From NCBI GenBank assembly GCA_028289345.1, contig JANQQL010000031.1, forward strand, positions 372,001 through 436,000: a stretch of DNA of 64,000 nt, read 5' to 3'. This DNA comes from Planctomycetota bacterium. GTDB taxonomy: Bacteria > Planctomycetota > B15-G4 > SIAN01. The translations under genes were made by a program, and so were the position numbers. This document shows, one piece after another, positions 9,469 through 18,151 of the stretch (positions within the stretch are counted from its first letter, which is position 1; the number at the start of each line of letters is the position of its first letter). The notes under the pieces were generated by a model that ran no database searches, was not told the origin of the DNA, and was given only the letters and a program-made list of their open reading frames with translations.

Positions 9469-11798
9469 CAGCGCGCGACCGCGCCACCCAAGGTGATCCG
9501 CAGATCCATGAGCCCGGAGCGATCCACCAATTCGGTCGTCACGACATCCTTGCATCCAATGAGCAGTCGCACATGGAGTCCCTGCTCATTGCCGTTCGCC
9601 AAAGATCCCTCAAGAGAAGGAATGGCGAAACGACCGGGCTGAAGCAGTGGCAATGGCTGCACCGCCAACCAACGCTCCGTCGCACCATCGACCACCACGG
9701 CCAAGGCCCATGGCTCTCTGGGAATCTCTCCGCGACGGTCTCGAACCTCCAAATGGCGCGGCGCCGGAGGGGAAACAACCACACGCGTCGTTGCGCCCAT
9801 CGTCACCGGGTACGCGCCGAAGTGATCACCGCGATTGACCACGAGAGACACGTTTCGCGACGCTTCACCGAGGAAACGAGTGGTGCCACTCATGCAGGAA
9901 TCGGACTGCAACAGCAAGCCTTCGGTGTGCAACGTCGCGGTGGCCCGACGCAACGGGTTGCCGTCCTGGCTTTCCAAGGACAGCTCGAAGCTTTGGGCGG
10001 GCAACAAATCGATCGGCCCGAGCTCGCCCGTTGGATTCTTCGGTCGCTCGAGGACTTGGGTCTGAACTCCCGGCGCTGAAACCGTCACCGAAAGCTCCGC
10101 GGCCGGGGGACACCCAGAAATCCGAAGCAACCCGTTGTCCACTCGTTCGGAAACCCGCTCGAACAGTCGACCACCGGAGGTCCAGCGGGCCACCGCGCGA
10201 ATCGGTTCGTTTCCGAGAGAGTGACGGACGCGAACGTCCAAAGGAGCCACCGAAGGCAGCACCACAGGGTTGCCACTCCACTGTTCAAGGTCGACCAACA
10301 ACGGCGCGCGTTCTTCATGCTCGAACCAGACCTGACCAGTTCGGGTTTGTCCGTGCAGTCGGAATCGGCCACGCAAGTCAGTGGTCGTTTCCCGTCCCTC
10401 GCGGCGCACCAACACGTCCTCGAGCGGGTTGCCGAACTCATCCACGACCCGGCCCCCCAAAGAGAATCCAGGCTCGAGGGCCAAGCGTTCTTCGCGCACT
10501 TCTTCACCCGCAAGGCGTAGGAACCGCGGCGGAAGATCCGAGAGGAACACGTTCTTCGGAACCAAGACTTCGACTCGATAGAAGCCGGGGGACACTCGCA
10601 GGAATTCGAATTGACCGTCGGCATCACTCGTCGCGAACGACTGGATTTGCCCTCGAGCGTCGGAAAGCTCTTTCCAAAGCGTGAGATTGAATGTCCTCGA
10701 CGGCTCGGGGAAGGCCAAGTCGGGAGAGGGAACCCGACGCAAGATGACCAGGGATTCCGGCACCGGTTCGCCACCCGGTGCCACCACGGTGCCACCGTAC
10801 GCCGCCATCAGGGGCGCCTTGGAGTGAACTCGGTCGTCGTCCCCGTCCCCGGAGTCGTCACTCGGTGGCGGCTGGGGCGGAGGTTGGGGCGGCGGAATCG
10901 GAGGATCGGAGGGCTCATCCCCTGGGTTGAGCGGGTCACGGTCCGGGAGCGGCGGAATGGGACTCACGCTCTCCAAGGGTCGACGTGGTTCGACCGGTGC
11001 CGGCAACGTCCTTGGCGGGAACGCACGGAACTCCATCACTCCCATGGAGGCGTCGACTGGTTGAATGCCTCCTTGCCGGGCAATGACGGCGCCCTCCGAG
11101 ACTCGCAAGCGAGTCAACCCGCGGCGAACCGGAGAATCGGAGGTCCGCAAGGTGAATCGGGCATTGCGCGCGGAAATCACGACCCCTGGACAGTGAATGT
11201 CCGTGGCCCGTTCCCCGACAGCAACCACGACTTCCGTTTCGCCTCGGCCCAGTCGCAGAGAGCGAGGAGTGTCAATGACGACCTCGCCTCCCTGCAGAGT
11301 CATTTCCAAACCGCCGAGGAGCTCAGCGTGAACAACCTCGCTTGGCTCCGCGCGCAATGTGGTTCCAGAGAACAGTTCCGCCGCCGCGAACTCCCGGCCA
11401 GACGAAGACGCGATGGGTGGAGCGATCGAGGAAGTTCCAGCCTCTCCCTTCGCTGCCCCCCCGCGATGCACCGTACCGATGGACACCGGCCCGGACATGC
11501 CACGCGCCAAGGTGACGAAGAACAAAACCGCCGCGGCCCACCGAATGGTCGTTCCGATCAGCGTGCCTTCGTTGCCCTTGCGCAGGAACTTGCGCACCTG
11601 CGACCAACCGAAGTCGTCATCCAGCTTGAGCGAACGGGCCTCGGATCGCAGAGACTTCCAAACGTCATGGACGGCTGCCTGCTCCTCACGCAGGCTCGCG
11701 TCATCGCGCAAGGCGGCGCGCAACGGCTCGGCCTCTTCATTGGAAAGACCGGCATCCGCGTCCAGGATCAGAAGTTCGAGCAGCTCGTCGCGCTTCAT
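9468..11798 (-). CDS. FecR-like anti-sigma/sensor protein with carboxypeptidase-regulatory-like domains
   Basis: A 776-aa single-pass membrane protein. Residues 1-80 are a cytoplasmic region of the anti-sigma type, with a helical start MKRDELLELLILDADAG. One membrane segment follows (about 82-101), then a FecR-like beta domain (about 140-260), a Pro/Asp-rich linker (about 285-335) and at least two carboxypeptidase-regulatory-like modules (GGTVVAPGGEPVPESLV; GGRVVDEFGNPLEDVLV). The ATG has GGAGGGTGA upstream and overlaps the sigma gene stop by 4 nt. The arrangement implies that it controls the adjacent ECF sigma factor in response to an envelope signal. The same modules build the 869-aa protein at 30.1 kb. 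Confidence 0.82.
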   Translation of the reverse strand: MKRDELLELLILDADAGLSNEEAEPLRAALRDDASLREEQAAVHDVWKSLRSEARSLKLDDDFGWSQVRKFLRKGNEGTLIGTTIRWAAAVLFFVTLARGMSGPVSIGTVHRGGAAKGEAGTSSIAPPIASSSGREFAAAELFSGTTLRAEPSEVVHAELLGGLEMTLQGGEVVIDTPRSLRLGRGETEVVVAVGERATDIHCPGVVISARNARFTLRTSDSPVRRGLTRLRVSEGAVIARQGGIQPVDASMGVMEFRAFPPRTLPAPVEPRRPLESVSPIPPLPDRDPLNPGDEPSDPPIPPPQPPPQPPPSDDSGDGDDDRVHSKAPLMAAYGGTVVAPGGEPVPESLVILRRVPSPDLAFPEPSRTFNLTLWKELSDARGQIQSFATSDADGQFEFLRVSPGFYRVEVLVPKNVFLSDLPPRFLRLAGEEVREERLALEPGFSLGGRVVDEFGNPLEDVLVRREGRETTTDLRGRFRLHGQTRTGQVWFEHEERAPLLVDLEQWSGNPVVLPSVAPLDVRVRHSLGNEPIRAVARWTSGGRLFERVSERVDNGLLRISGCPPAAELSVTVSAPGVQTQVLERPKNPTGELGPIDLLPAQSFELSLESQDGNPLRRATATLHTEGLLLQSDSCMSGTTRFLGEASRNVSLVVNRGDHFGAYPVTMGATTRVVVSPPAPRHLEVRDRRGEIPREPWALAVVVDGATERWLAVQPLPLLQPGRFAIPSLEGSLANGNEQGLHVRLLIGCKDVVTTELVDRSGLMDLRITLGGAVAR

Positions 11799-12436
11799 GA
11801 TTCACCCTCCGAATGCAAGTCGGGGGAATTGCGGATTTTCTCCACCAGAAGTCGACCTCCCCGGGCGACGGCGTTTTTCACTCCATGCAGGGGCATTCCC
11901 AGAATCATGGAGATGTCCCGGTACGACTTCTCTTCCAGTAGTCGTAGTGCCAGGACGATTTGGAATTTTTCCGGAATGGATCCGAGGAGGGCTCGCACGC
12001 GTTTGGCCTTCTCCCGACGAATGGCGGAGGACAAAGGCGCCTGGTTCGCGTCTTCCGTCAAACGCCACTCGGGAACTTCTTGAACGGGGGTCGGTCGTTT
12101 CCTGGACCGTTTCGCCAAGTCCACGCAGAGATTTCGGGCAATCGCGAACAACCATGGTCGCAGCCGCCCCGGATCGGACAGTGTTCCCGCAGAAGTCCAA
12201 GCCCGCCGGAACGTTTCCTGGACGAGGTCTTGAGCCTCCTCGGCGTCCCCGAGCTCCAGGATTCCGATCACGTAGACGGCTTCGCGAAAACAGCCAAAGA
12301 CCTCTTCGAAGGCGTCTCGATCACGATTGAGGAACCGCGACCCAAGCTCGAGAAGCGCCGCTTCGTCGAGCTCTCGTCCCGTTCCTCTATTCGCTCTAGA
12401 GGGCTCGCGGCCCTGGGACTCCTCAGAAAAATCCAT
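11795..12436 (-). CDS. ECF RNA polymerase sigma factor
   Basis: A 213-aa ECF-type sigma-70 factor. Region 2 is seen in DAEEAQDLVQETFRRAW with the promoter-opening part LRPWLFAIARNLCVDLAKR; region 4 is IPEKFQIVLALRLLEEKSYRDISMILG-like (about 155-200), a helix-turn-helix for the -35 element. I chose the ATG at 436 of this kilobase because it follows the last unrelated residues and gives the usual length, though its ribosome site is weak. The stop overlaps the FecR-like gene ATG (ATGA). A good ECF-type promoter motif lies about 160 nt upstream, suggesting autoregulation. Confidence 0.92.
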   Translation of the reverse strand: MDFSEESQGREPSRANRGTGRELDEAALLELGSRFLNRDRDAFEEVFGCFREAVYVIGILELGDAEEAQDLVQETFRRAWTSAGTLSDPGRLRPWLFAIARNLCVDLAKRSRKRPTPVQEVPEWRLTEDANQAPLSSAIRREKAKRVRALLGSIPEKFQIVLALRLLEEKSYRDISMILGMPLHGVKNAVARGGRLLVEKIRNSPDLHSEGES

Positions 12437-12747
12437 CGGTGCCGAGATGTTAGAAGCGAAATGGGGTCGTTGCCCAGCCCACAATCTCCGACTTCGAGGA
12501 CCCAAGAACTCCTCAAGTCACGGTCGAGCAACAGTTTGCGAACACCAGGGTGGGCGACCGGAAAAGCCCCGGAGAGCTCTGAACACCCGGGGAGGGGACG
12601 GGACCCGGGAGCGTCTTGTTCCTCGGAAACCCTTAGATTCCCTCGGGCTTCCATCTGAGGGAGGGTGATTTACCCCTTTGTTCGGGCACCCGGGAGCCGA
12701 GGAACTTCCGGCGACCCAGGCCCCCAATCGGCGCCAAGAGCGTCCGT
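12437..12747. other. 311-nt intergenic region upstream of the first ECF sigma gene
   Basis: No gene is supported here. It holds the end region of ubiD and, on the minus strand, a candidate ECF promoter at 12597-12622. Short GC-rich inverted repeats are present but none is followed by a T-tract. Confidence 0.6.
12597..12622 (-). promoter_or_regulatory. candidate ECF-type promoter of the sigma/FecR operon
   Basis: On the minus strand GGAAC (12622-12618), a 17-nt spacer and CGTC (12600-12597). This matches the common ECF pattern of a GGAAC -35 and a GTC-containing -10. The leader to the sigma ATG would be about 150 nt. Autoregulation of ECF genes is common; here it is inferred from the motif alone. 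Confidence 0.4.
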
Positions 12748-14550
12748 TCACGAGCTGGCGAGGTGTCCCTGATGAGAGTCGCCCATCTCCTGCCCCCCCG
12801 GAAAGTATTCGCGCCATCGGGAATCCACAGTCCGAGCGGTGACATCGTCGCAGAACAACTCGTCGGGATAGCTGCTCTTCATCCGGGCGTCCAAAACCAA
12901 AGGCATCGAGCGCACGATGTGGTTGCTCTCCACTCTTGGCGAAGCGGAGTGAAGGTCCCGTGCCGGATCGAAGCGGGTGAACGTCGACCACAAGAAGTTC
13001 ATCACGCTTGCCGTGCTTCGTTTTCGTTCGTTCGACAGGACAACCAGTGGCCAGGACTCGAGTTCCGGAATCCTGGCAATGGCCTGCGGAAGATCTTCGC
13101 CGCCGTCGCCTTCCACGACCAGGCAACCCGGGCAGAAAACGGTCGCGCCCGTGACCGGCGACCCCAGATTCGACGGCACCTCGCGTGGCAACTCTCGAAT
13201 TGGCTCCCCGATGCCTAGCAGCACTCCCTTGCTGCCTTCGTTCAAACGGGGACCTGCGTAGTCCAAAGTGTCCATCGACAAATTGGAGAACACGTACAGG
13301 TCGGTTTCCAGACGAGTGCGCGCCAGCACTCGCTCGAGCACGCCGCGAAAGTCGCGAAGGTCTCCCCCATCCGTAACCAGAAGGAACTTGGTCAGCGACA
13401 ACTGCCCCTCTCCCAAGATGCGAAACGCCGAGGCCATGGCCTCCCGCTTGTAGCGCTCCCGCACGATGGCCCCCGCCAACGAGTGGTAACCGGTTTCTCC
13501 GTAGGACCACAAATCGCAAACCCCGGGCATCACCAGCGGGAACAAGGGTCTCAGCAAATCTTGGAGTGCATCCCCGAGGTAGAAGTCTTCCTGCCGCGGC
13601 TTCCCCACCACCGTTGCCGGATAAATCGGGTCCTTTCTTCGATACACGCGGCGACAGTGGAACACCGGGAAGTCATGGATCAGCGAGTAGTAACCGTAGT
13701 GGTCTCCAAACGGCCCTTCCGGTTTTCGTTCCCCGGGTCGCACCTCGCCACTCAGGCACCACTCTGCCGACGCCAGCAAGTGATGCGGAGACTCGCTCGT
13801 CTTCGCCATGGCCAGCCGTTTTCCGAGCAGCACCGAAGCAAGGAGAAGTTCGGGCACGTTTTCAGGAAGCGGAGCCAGGGCGCCGACCAATGCGGCCGGG
13901 GGGCCACCGAGGAAAACCGTCACGGGCAGCGCTTCACCGCGCTGCTCGGCTCGGTAGTGATGAAACCCACCGCCCTTTCCAATCTGCCAGTGCATGCCAG
14001 TCGACTCGCGGTCGTAGCGCTGCATCCGGTAGATGCCCAGATTGCCCGTGCCGTGATCCGGATCTTCGGTGTACACCAGTGGGAGGGTCATGAACGCCCC
14101 TCCGTCTTCGATCCAGGACTTGGTCACTGGAATCTGGTCGAGCCTCGGCGGCGACTCCACCACCTCCATCACGGGCCCCCGGCGAACCCGCTTCCTCCCC
14201 AAACGGAACAGCCATGGGGCAAAGCTCCGAGCCGCCCAGAGTTTTCCCGGGGTCGGTGGAAAGAAGTCTTGGACAAAACCCACCGCGTCCTTCACAAAGC
14301 TCTCGGGATCTCCTCCGAAAGCCAGGGCCAACCGCCGCGAAGAACCGAACAGGTTGGTGACGACCGAGTACGGACTGCCGCGAACGTGCCGAAACCAGAG
14401 TGCCGGACCGTCCGCAGCGATCACGCGACGATGAATCTCGGCGATCTCGAGATCGGGGTCGACCTCGGCAGTCACTTCACACAGTTCGCCGGCGGCCCGC
14501 AACCGCTGGAGATACTCGCGCAAACTTTGAGGACCCACTCGAGACGTCAC
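12748..14550 (-). CDS. ubiD: UbiD-family decarboxylase
   Basis: A 600-aa member of the UbiD family, which uses prenylated FMN to decarboxylate aromatic or alpha,beta-unsaturated acids, often in quinone biosynthesis. Family landmarks are GNLGIYRMQ in the cofactor-binding region and the acidic PEGPFGDHYGYYS segment. Length is at the upper end of the family. The start is GTG at 14550, 20 nt after the permease gene stop. No UbiX-type prenyltransferase is in the window, so the cofactor must be supplied elsewhere. Substrate is not certain; menaquinone or ubiquinone precursor decarboxylation is the default guess. Confidence 0.88.
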   Translation of the reverse strand: MTSRVGPQSLREYLQRLRAAGELCEVTAEVDPDLEIAEIHRRVIAADGPALWFRHVRGSPYSVVTNLFGSSRRLALAFGGDPESFVKDAVGFVQDFFPPTPGKLWAARSFAPWLFRLGRKRVRRGPVMEVVESPPRLDQIPVTKSWIEDGGAFMTLPLVYTEDPDHGTGNLGIYRMQRYDRESTGMHWQIGKGGGFHHYRAEQRGEALPVTVFLGGPPAALVGALAPLPENVPELLLASVLLGKRLAMAKTSESPHHLLASAEWCLSGEVRPGERKPEGPFGDHYGYYSLIHDFPVFHCRRVYRRKDPIYPATVVGKPRQEDFYLGDALQDLLRPLFPLVMPGVCDLWSYGETGYHSLAGAIVRERYKREAMASAFRILGEGQLSLTKFLLVTDGGDLRDFRGVLERVLARTRLETDLYVFSNLSMDTLDYAGPRLNEGSKGVLLGIGEPIRELPREVPSNLGSPVTGATVFCPGCLVVEGDGGEDLPQAIARIPELESWPLVVLSNERKRSTASVMNFLWSTFTRFDPARDLHSASPRVESNHIVRSMPLVLDARMKSSYPDELFCDDVTARTVDSRWREYFPGGQEMGDSHQGHLASS

Positions 14551-14570
14551 CTTGGCATCTCCCGATCAGA

Positions 14571-15887
14571 TCAACGGCGCTGCAAGGCAACGATGGGATC
14601 CAGTCGCGCGGCACGGATGGAAGCAACCATGGCGAACAGGAGAGTCACGACGCAACCGCCGAGAACGAACCACAAGATGCGAGTCGGATCGAAGGCGATC
14701 GGGATCTCCCGGAACCCGTAGACCTCTTCGCGAAACACCGGCACGCCACTCAACGAGGTCAGGAATTCGTGGACGAGATTGACTCGCAGCGCCACGAGAG
14801 TGCCGAACAACAAGCCGGTGACCGAGCCCAAGGCGCTCACGAACAACCCGCAACTGGTGAAAATGGAAGCAATCCCTCCGGAGGAAGCCCCCAGGGCCGT
14901 CAAGGTCCCGATGTCGCGAATCTTCTGACTGATCGTCATGTTCAAGGTGATGAGCAGGGTGAAACCGGAGACCACCACCACGAACAGCAGGATCACATCG
15001 AGAATCCGACGCTGGTTCTCCACTGCCCCAATCCAGTTGCGCCCAAGATCTCGCCAAGTGCGCACGTTGCCGGGATCCACGCCAAGGGGATAGAGGTTCT
15101 GTGCTAGCCGACGTGCCAAGACTTCTTCTTCCACTCCCGCCTCTCGACGAACGGTGATCTCGTGAGCGTCCGCGGGCATCCGCGCAAAGCTCTGCAAGTC
15201 TTCGAGGTCCAAGTACGCGGTGGTCAGATCCACCGACAGCTCCGCGGTCCGGAAGGTGCCCGCGAGAACGAATTCCCGAGAAACGGGCTCGAGATCCTCC
15301 CCCATCTCCGGGTCGGACGGAAACGTGAGCAGCTCCATCCGATCGCCGCGGGAGATTTCGAGGACTTCGGCCAACCGATCGCCGAACAGAATCGGGATGC
15401 CGTCCTGCTCGAGCGCGAATGGATCTTCTGGATTCGGAACGGCTCGCTCCGAGGGAGCATTGCGCAGGAAATCGCCGAGATCCGAGACGGCCAACTCTTC
15501 CTTGGCCACGATGCCTTGCACCTGCAACAACGGGCCACGAGAGATCTGGCCAAGCCCGAGAACGGTCGGGAGGGTCTTCTCGGTCGGAAACAGACAGGGA
15601 ACGATCAGTCGCCGGGACACTCCCGCGACCCCTTCGGTGTTCTCGATGACGCGGCGAAACCGATCGTAATCGATGACCAGCAGCCCCTCGGGAGTCTGCA
15701 GCTTCGGCGGCACGACCACGATGTCGGCATTGCTGCCGCGGAGGATGCGCTGCTGCTCCTCGATGAAGCCGTTGAAGATCGCATCCACCACAACGATGGA
15801 CCCGATTCCCAACGCGACTCCTGCGATCGAAACCCACATGATGGGCCGTCGCATCAGGTATCGAAAAGCAAGGAAGTAGCGGTACAT
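14571..15887 (-). CDS. FtsX-type ABC permease, LolC/LolE-like
   Basis: A 438-aa inner-membrane permease. It has an N-terminal membrane helix (about 17-40) after the LolC/E-like start MYRYFLAFRYLMRRP, a periplasmic MacB-core-type domain (about 45-280), then three C-terminal helices (about 287-310, 335-360, 400-425) as in the FtsX family. LolC/E permeases extract lipoproteins for transport to the outer membrane, a role consistent with the lipoproteins here. No LolD-type ATPase gene is adjacent. The ATG at 15887 gives the family N-terminus; a second long frame on the same strand is not coding. It lies 35 nt after gltA and 20 nt before ubiD. Confidence 0.87.
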   Translation of the reverse strand: MYRYFLAFRYLMRRPIMWVSIAGVALGIGSIVVVDAIFNGFIEEQQRILRGSNADIVVVPPKLQTPEGLLVIDYDRFRRVIENTEGVAGVSRRLIVPCLFPTEKTLPTVLGLGQISRGPLLQVQGIVAKEELAVSDLGDFLRNAPSERAVPNPEDPFALEQDGIPILFGDRLAEVLEISRGDRMELLTFPSDPEMGEDLEPVSREFVLAGTFRTAELSVDLTTAYLDLEDLQSFARMPADAHEITVRREAGVEEEVLARRLAQNLYPLGVDPGNVRTWRDLGRNWIGAVENQRRILDVILLFVVVVSGFTLLITLNMTISQKIRDIGTLTALGASSGGIASIFTSCGLFVSALGSVTGLLFGTLVALRVNLVHEFLTSLSGVPVFREEVYGFREIPIAFDPTRILWFVLGGCVVTLLFAMVASIRAARLDPIVALQRR

Positions 15888-15922
15888 GATTCGAGCGTAG
15901 CGTCGCTCGAATCCGCGAGCAA

Positions 15923-17245
15923 TCAGGATCCGCGTTGTTCCAACGGCACGTAGTCCACTTCGTCCGAGCCGGTGTAGATTTGGCGCGGTCGGGAGATTCG
16001 GTTGGCCGGATCGCCTTGCATTTCTTCCCACTGAGCCAGCCAGCCACAAGTACGCGGAATGGCAAACAGGACCGGGAACATCGTCGTGGGGAAACCCATC
16101 GCCTGGTAGATCAGGCCCGAGTAAAAGTCCACGTTCGGATAGAGCTTGCGGTCGACGAAGTATTCGTCCTGCAGCGCGATCTTTTCCAGTTCCAGAGCAA
16201 TGTCCAACAGCTCGTTCTTGCCGGTCACGCGGAATACCTGGTGGGCCATTTCCTTGATGATCTTCGCGCGCGGATCGTAGTTCTTGTAGACCCGGTGCCC
16301 GAAGCCCATGAGGCGTCGCTCGCCCGCCTTGACCGACTTCATGAAGGCAGGAATCTTGTCCACCGAGCCGATTTCCGCAAGCATGCGAAGAACGGCTTCA
16401 TTCGCTCCGCCGTGCAGAGGTCCGTACAGAGCGGCCGTGGCTGCTGCGATCGAGCAGTAGGGATCGACTCGCGAGGAGCCGACACTGCGCATGGCGTTGG
16501 TGCTGCAGTTCTGCTCGTGGTCAGCATGCAAGATGAACAGCAGATTGAGTGCTTGTTCCAGCACCGGATCGGGACGGAAGTCCCGGTCGTTCAGGTTGAA
16601 CAACATCGTCAGGAAGTTGCCGATGTAGGACAGCTGATTGTTCGGGTAGGTGTAACGGTGCCCCAAACTGTGCCGGTAGGCGAAAGCTGCCAGCGTCGGC
16701 ATCTTGGCAATCAGCCGAATCATCTGCAGACGGCGGATCTCCGGATTGCTGATGTCCGACGCTTCCTTGTAGAAGGTCGACAGTGAAGCCACCGTAGAGA
16801 TCAGCATGACCATCGGGTGGGCGTCGTAACGGAATGCATTGATGAAGTGGCGCACGTTCTCGTGGATGAGGGTGTGCCGGGAGATCTCGGCCTCCCACTC
16901 CTGGAGCTCGGTGGCGGTCGGCAGGCGACCGAAGATCAGCAGCCAGGCCGTCTCCAAATAGTTAGACTGTTCGGCGAGCTGCTCGATCGGGTAGCCCCGG
17001 TAGCGAAGGATTCCCTTTTCGCCGTCAATGAATGTCACGGAACTGCGACACGAGGCGGTGTTGGAGAACCCGGGGTCATAGGTCATGAGACCGAAGTCGT
17101 CCTCGTTGACCTTGATTTGACGGAGCTCGAGGGCGTTGATCGTGCCGTCGGTGATCGGGAGATCGTATTCGCGGCCGGTGCGGTGATCCGTCACCGTCAC
17201 GTGGTCCTGGGTCGGGGGGGCCTCCTTGGTCCTCGAGTCGGACAT
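15923..17245 (-). CDS. gltA: citrate synthase
   Basis: A 440-aa citrate synthase of the bacterial type II (about 430-aa) class, condensing oxaloacetate and acetyl-CoA in the first TCA step. The active-site segments are present: HADHEQNCST with the first His, GFGHRVYKNYDPRA with the second His and Arg, and the Asp region near the C-terminus. Two in-frame ATGs are possible; I prefer 17245 because AAGGAG lies 9 nt upstream, while the ATG at 17275 has a less well placed site. The gene is followed closely by the permease and ubiD, in the same direction. Confidence 0.97.
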   Translation of the reverse strand: MSDSRTKEAPPTQDHVTVTDHRTGREYDLPITDGTINALELRQIKVNEDDFGLMTYDPGFSNTASCRSSVTFIDGEKGILRYRGYPIEQLAEQSNYLETAWLLIFGRLPTATELQEWEAEISRHTLIHENVRHFINAFRYDAHPMVMLISTVASLSTFYKEASDISNPEIRRLQMIRLIAKMPTLAAFAYRHSLGHRYTYPNNQLSYIGNFLTMLFNLNDRDFRPDPVLEQALNLLFILHADHEQNCSTNAMRSVGSSRVDPYCSIAAATAALYGPLHGGANEAVLRMLAEIGSVDKIPAFMKSVKAGERRLMGFGHRVYKNYDPRAKIIKEMAHQVFRVTGKNELLDIALELEKIALQDEYFVDRKLYPNVDFYSGLIYQAMGFPTTMFPVLFAIPRTCGWLAQWEEMQGDPANRISRPRQIYTGSDEVDYVPLEQRGS

Positions 17246-17628
17246 CGGGGTGTTCTCCTTGGTCACCAAACTCATTCCACACTCTTCCTTCCAGGATACC
17301 GTGTCGATGTTCGCCGCCGAACGATCGACGAGATCCCTTGGCTCCGATTGTGGGCGGAGCGCGGCGGGACACCTCGAGGAGCCTCCAAAAAAGGGGGCAT
17401 TTCTTCCTATCGCCCGACCTCGGCCAGACGGTGAACCCGATTCTTCGAATTCCTCGGCGCCGGGTCGGAAGTCCGTCGACCCTGACACCGAGACCAGCGA
17501 CAGCCCGGCCACCATGGGCGACGATGCGCCGGAAGTTCTGCTAGCGGTTCTCGCCCCGATCCGCCGCTCGGAACTGAGGGAATTCACCGAACAATCGACG
17601 AACTCTCGAGTTCGGGAAAGATCTCCGA
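17246..17628. other. 383-nt intergenic region between the PilO-like gene and gltA
   Basis: No gene is supported. Apart from the inverted repeat at 17599-17614, it should contain the gltA promoter; I could not pick a convincing one. TATCCT occurs about 30 nt before the upstream ATG on the minus strand without a good -35. Confidence 0.5.
17599..17614 (-). terminator. terminator-like hairpin after the PilO-like gene
   Basis: CGAACTC-TC-GAGTTCG, a perfect 7-bp inverted repeat starting 14 nt after the PilO-like stop. No T-tract follows, so Rho-independent termination is uncertain. Confidence 0.35.
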
Positions 17629-18147
17629 CTACTCCCCGGAATACGGGTCGCGGCGAAGGAAAACAAGAGTGGCCTTCCACTTGTCGTCGACGGCCTGCTT
17701 GGTGTCCAAGGTCAACCGGGCAGAGACCAGCTTCACCCGCGGAGAATTCACTTCCACTTTATGGGCGAAGGTCAGCAAGTTCAGGCGGTCCATCTCCCGG
17801 CCCTTGCGGAAATTGAGCTGGAACTCTTGGTCCTGGTAGCCGTCGTAGCGCTCGACGTCCTTGGGGTTGGTGTCGTAATCCTGGTTGGCGTCGATGCCGG
17901 ACTGCCGCCCCATCTCCATGAAAAAGCTCAGCGGCTGATTGTCGTACTGGGCCAGGCGGTCCTGCTTCTGCTCCTCGAGCAGCACGTCGATCTGCCCGGA
18001 ATACTCTCCGACCAGCTTCAGGGAGTTGCGCACCGAGGCGAGGTCCCGCTTGGTCTGGTCCCGCTGCATGCCGGCCCAGACCGATGCCCCGACCACCGCG
18101 AAAATCAAGAACGCGCAAAATCCGACGGTCAGCTTGATTGCGTTCAT
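17629..18147 (-). CDS. PilO/GspM-like inner-membrane protein
   Basis: A 172-aa bitopic protein with a short cytoplasmic start, one membrane helix (about residues 5-26), a helical stretch and a small C-terminal domain. This matches the layout of PilO/GspM-type alignment-complex proteins, though I see no diagnostic motif. Position supports the call: it starts 4 nt after the PilM-PilN fusion gene, as pilO follows pilN in type IV pilus loci. PilP and PilQ are absent from the window. It is the last gene of the operon headed by the ECF sigma factor. Confidence 0.6.
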   Translation of the reverse strand: MNAIKLTVGFCAFLIFAVVGASVWAGMQRDQTKRDLASVRNSLKLVGEYSGQIDVLLEEQKQDRLAQYDNQPLSFFMEMGRQSGIDANQDYDTNPKDVERYDGYQDQEFQLNFRKGREMDRLNLLTFAHKVEVNSPRVKLVSARLTLDTKQAVDDKWKATLVFLRRDPYSGE

Positions 18148-18151
18148 CGCT

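Noticed and set aside
14566..16065. Second long open frame overlapping the FtsX-type permease on the same strand
   Set aside because: Its translation has no membrane segments or motifs, while the other frame gives a clear LolC/E-like permease.
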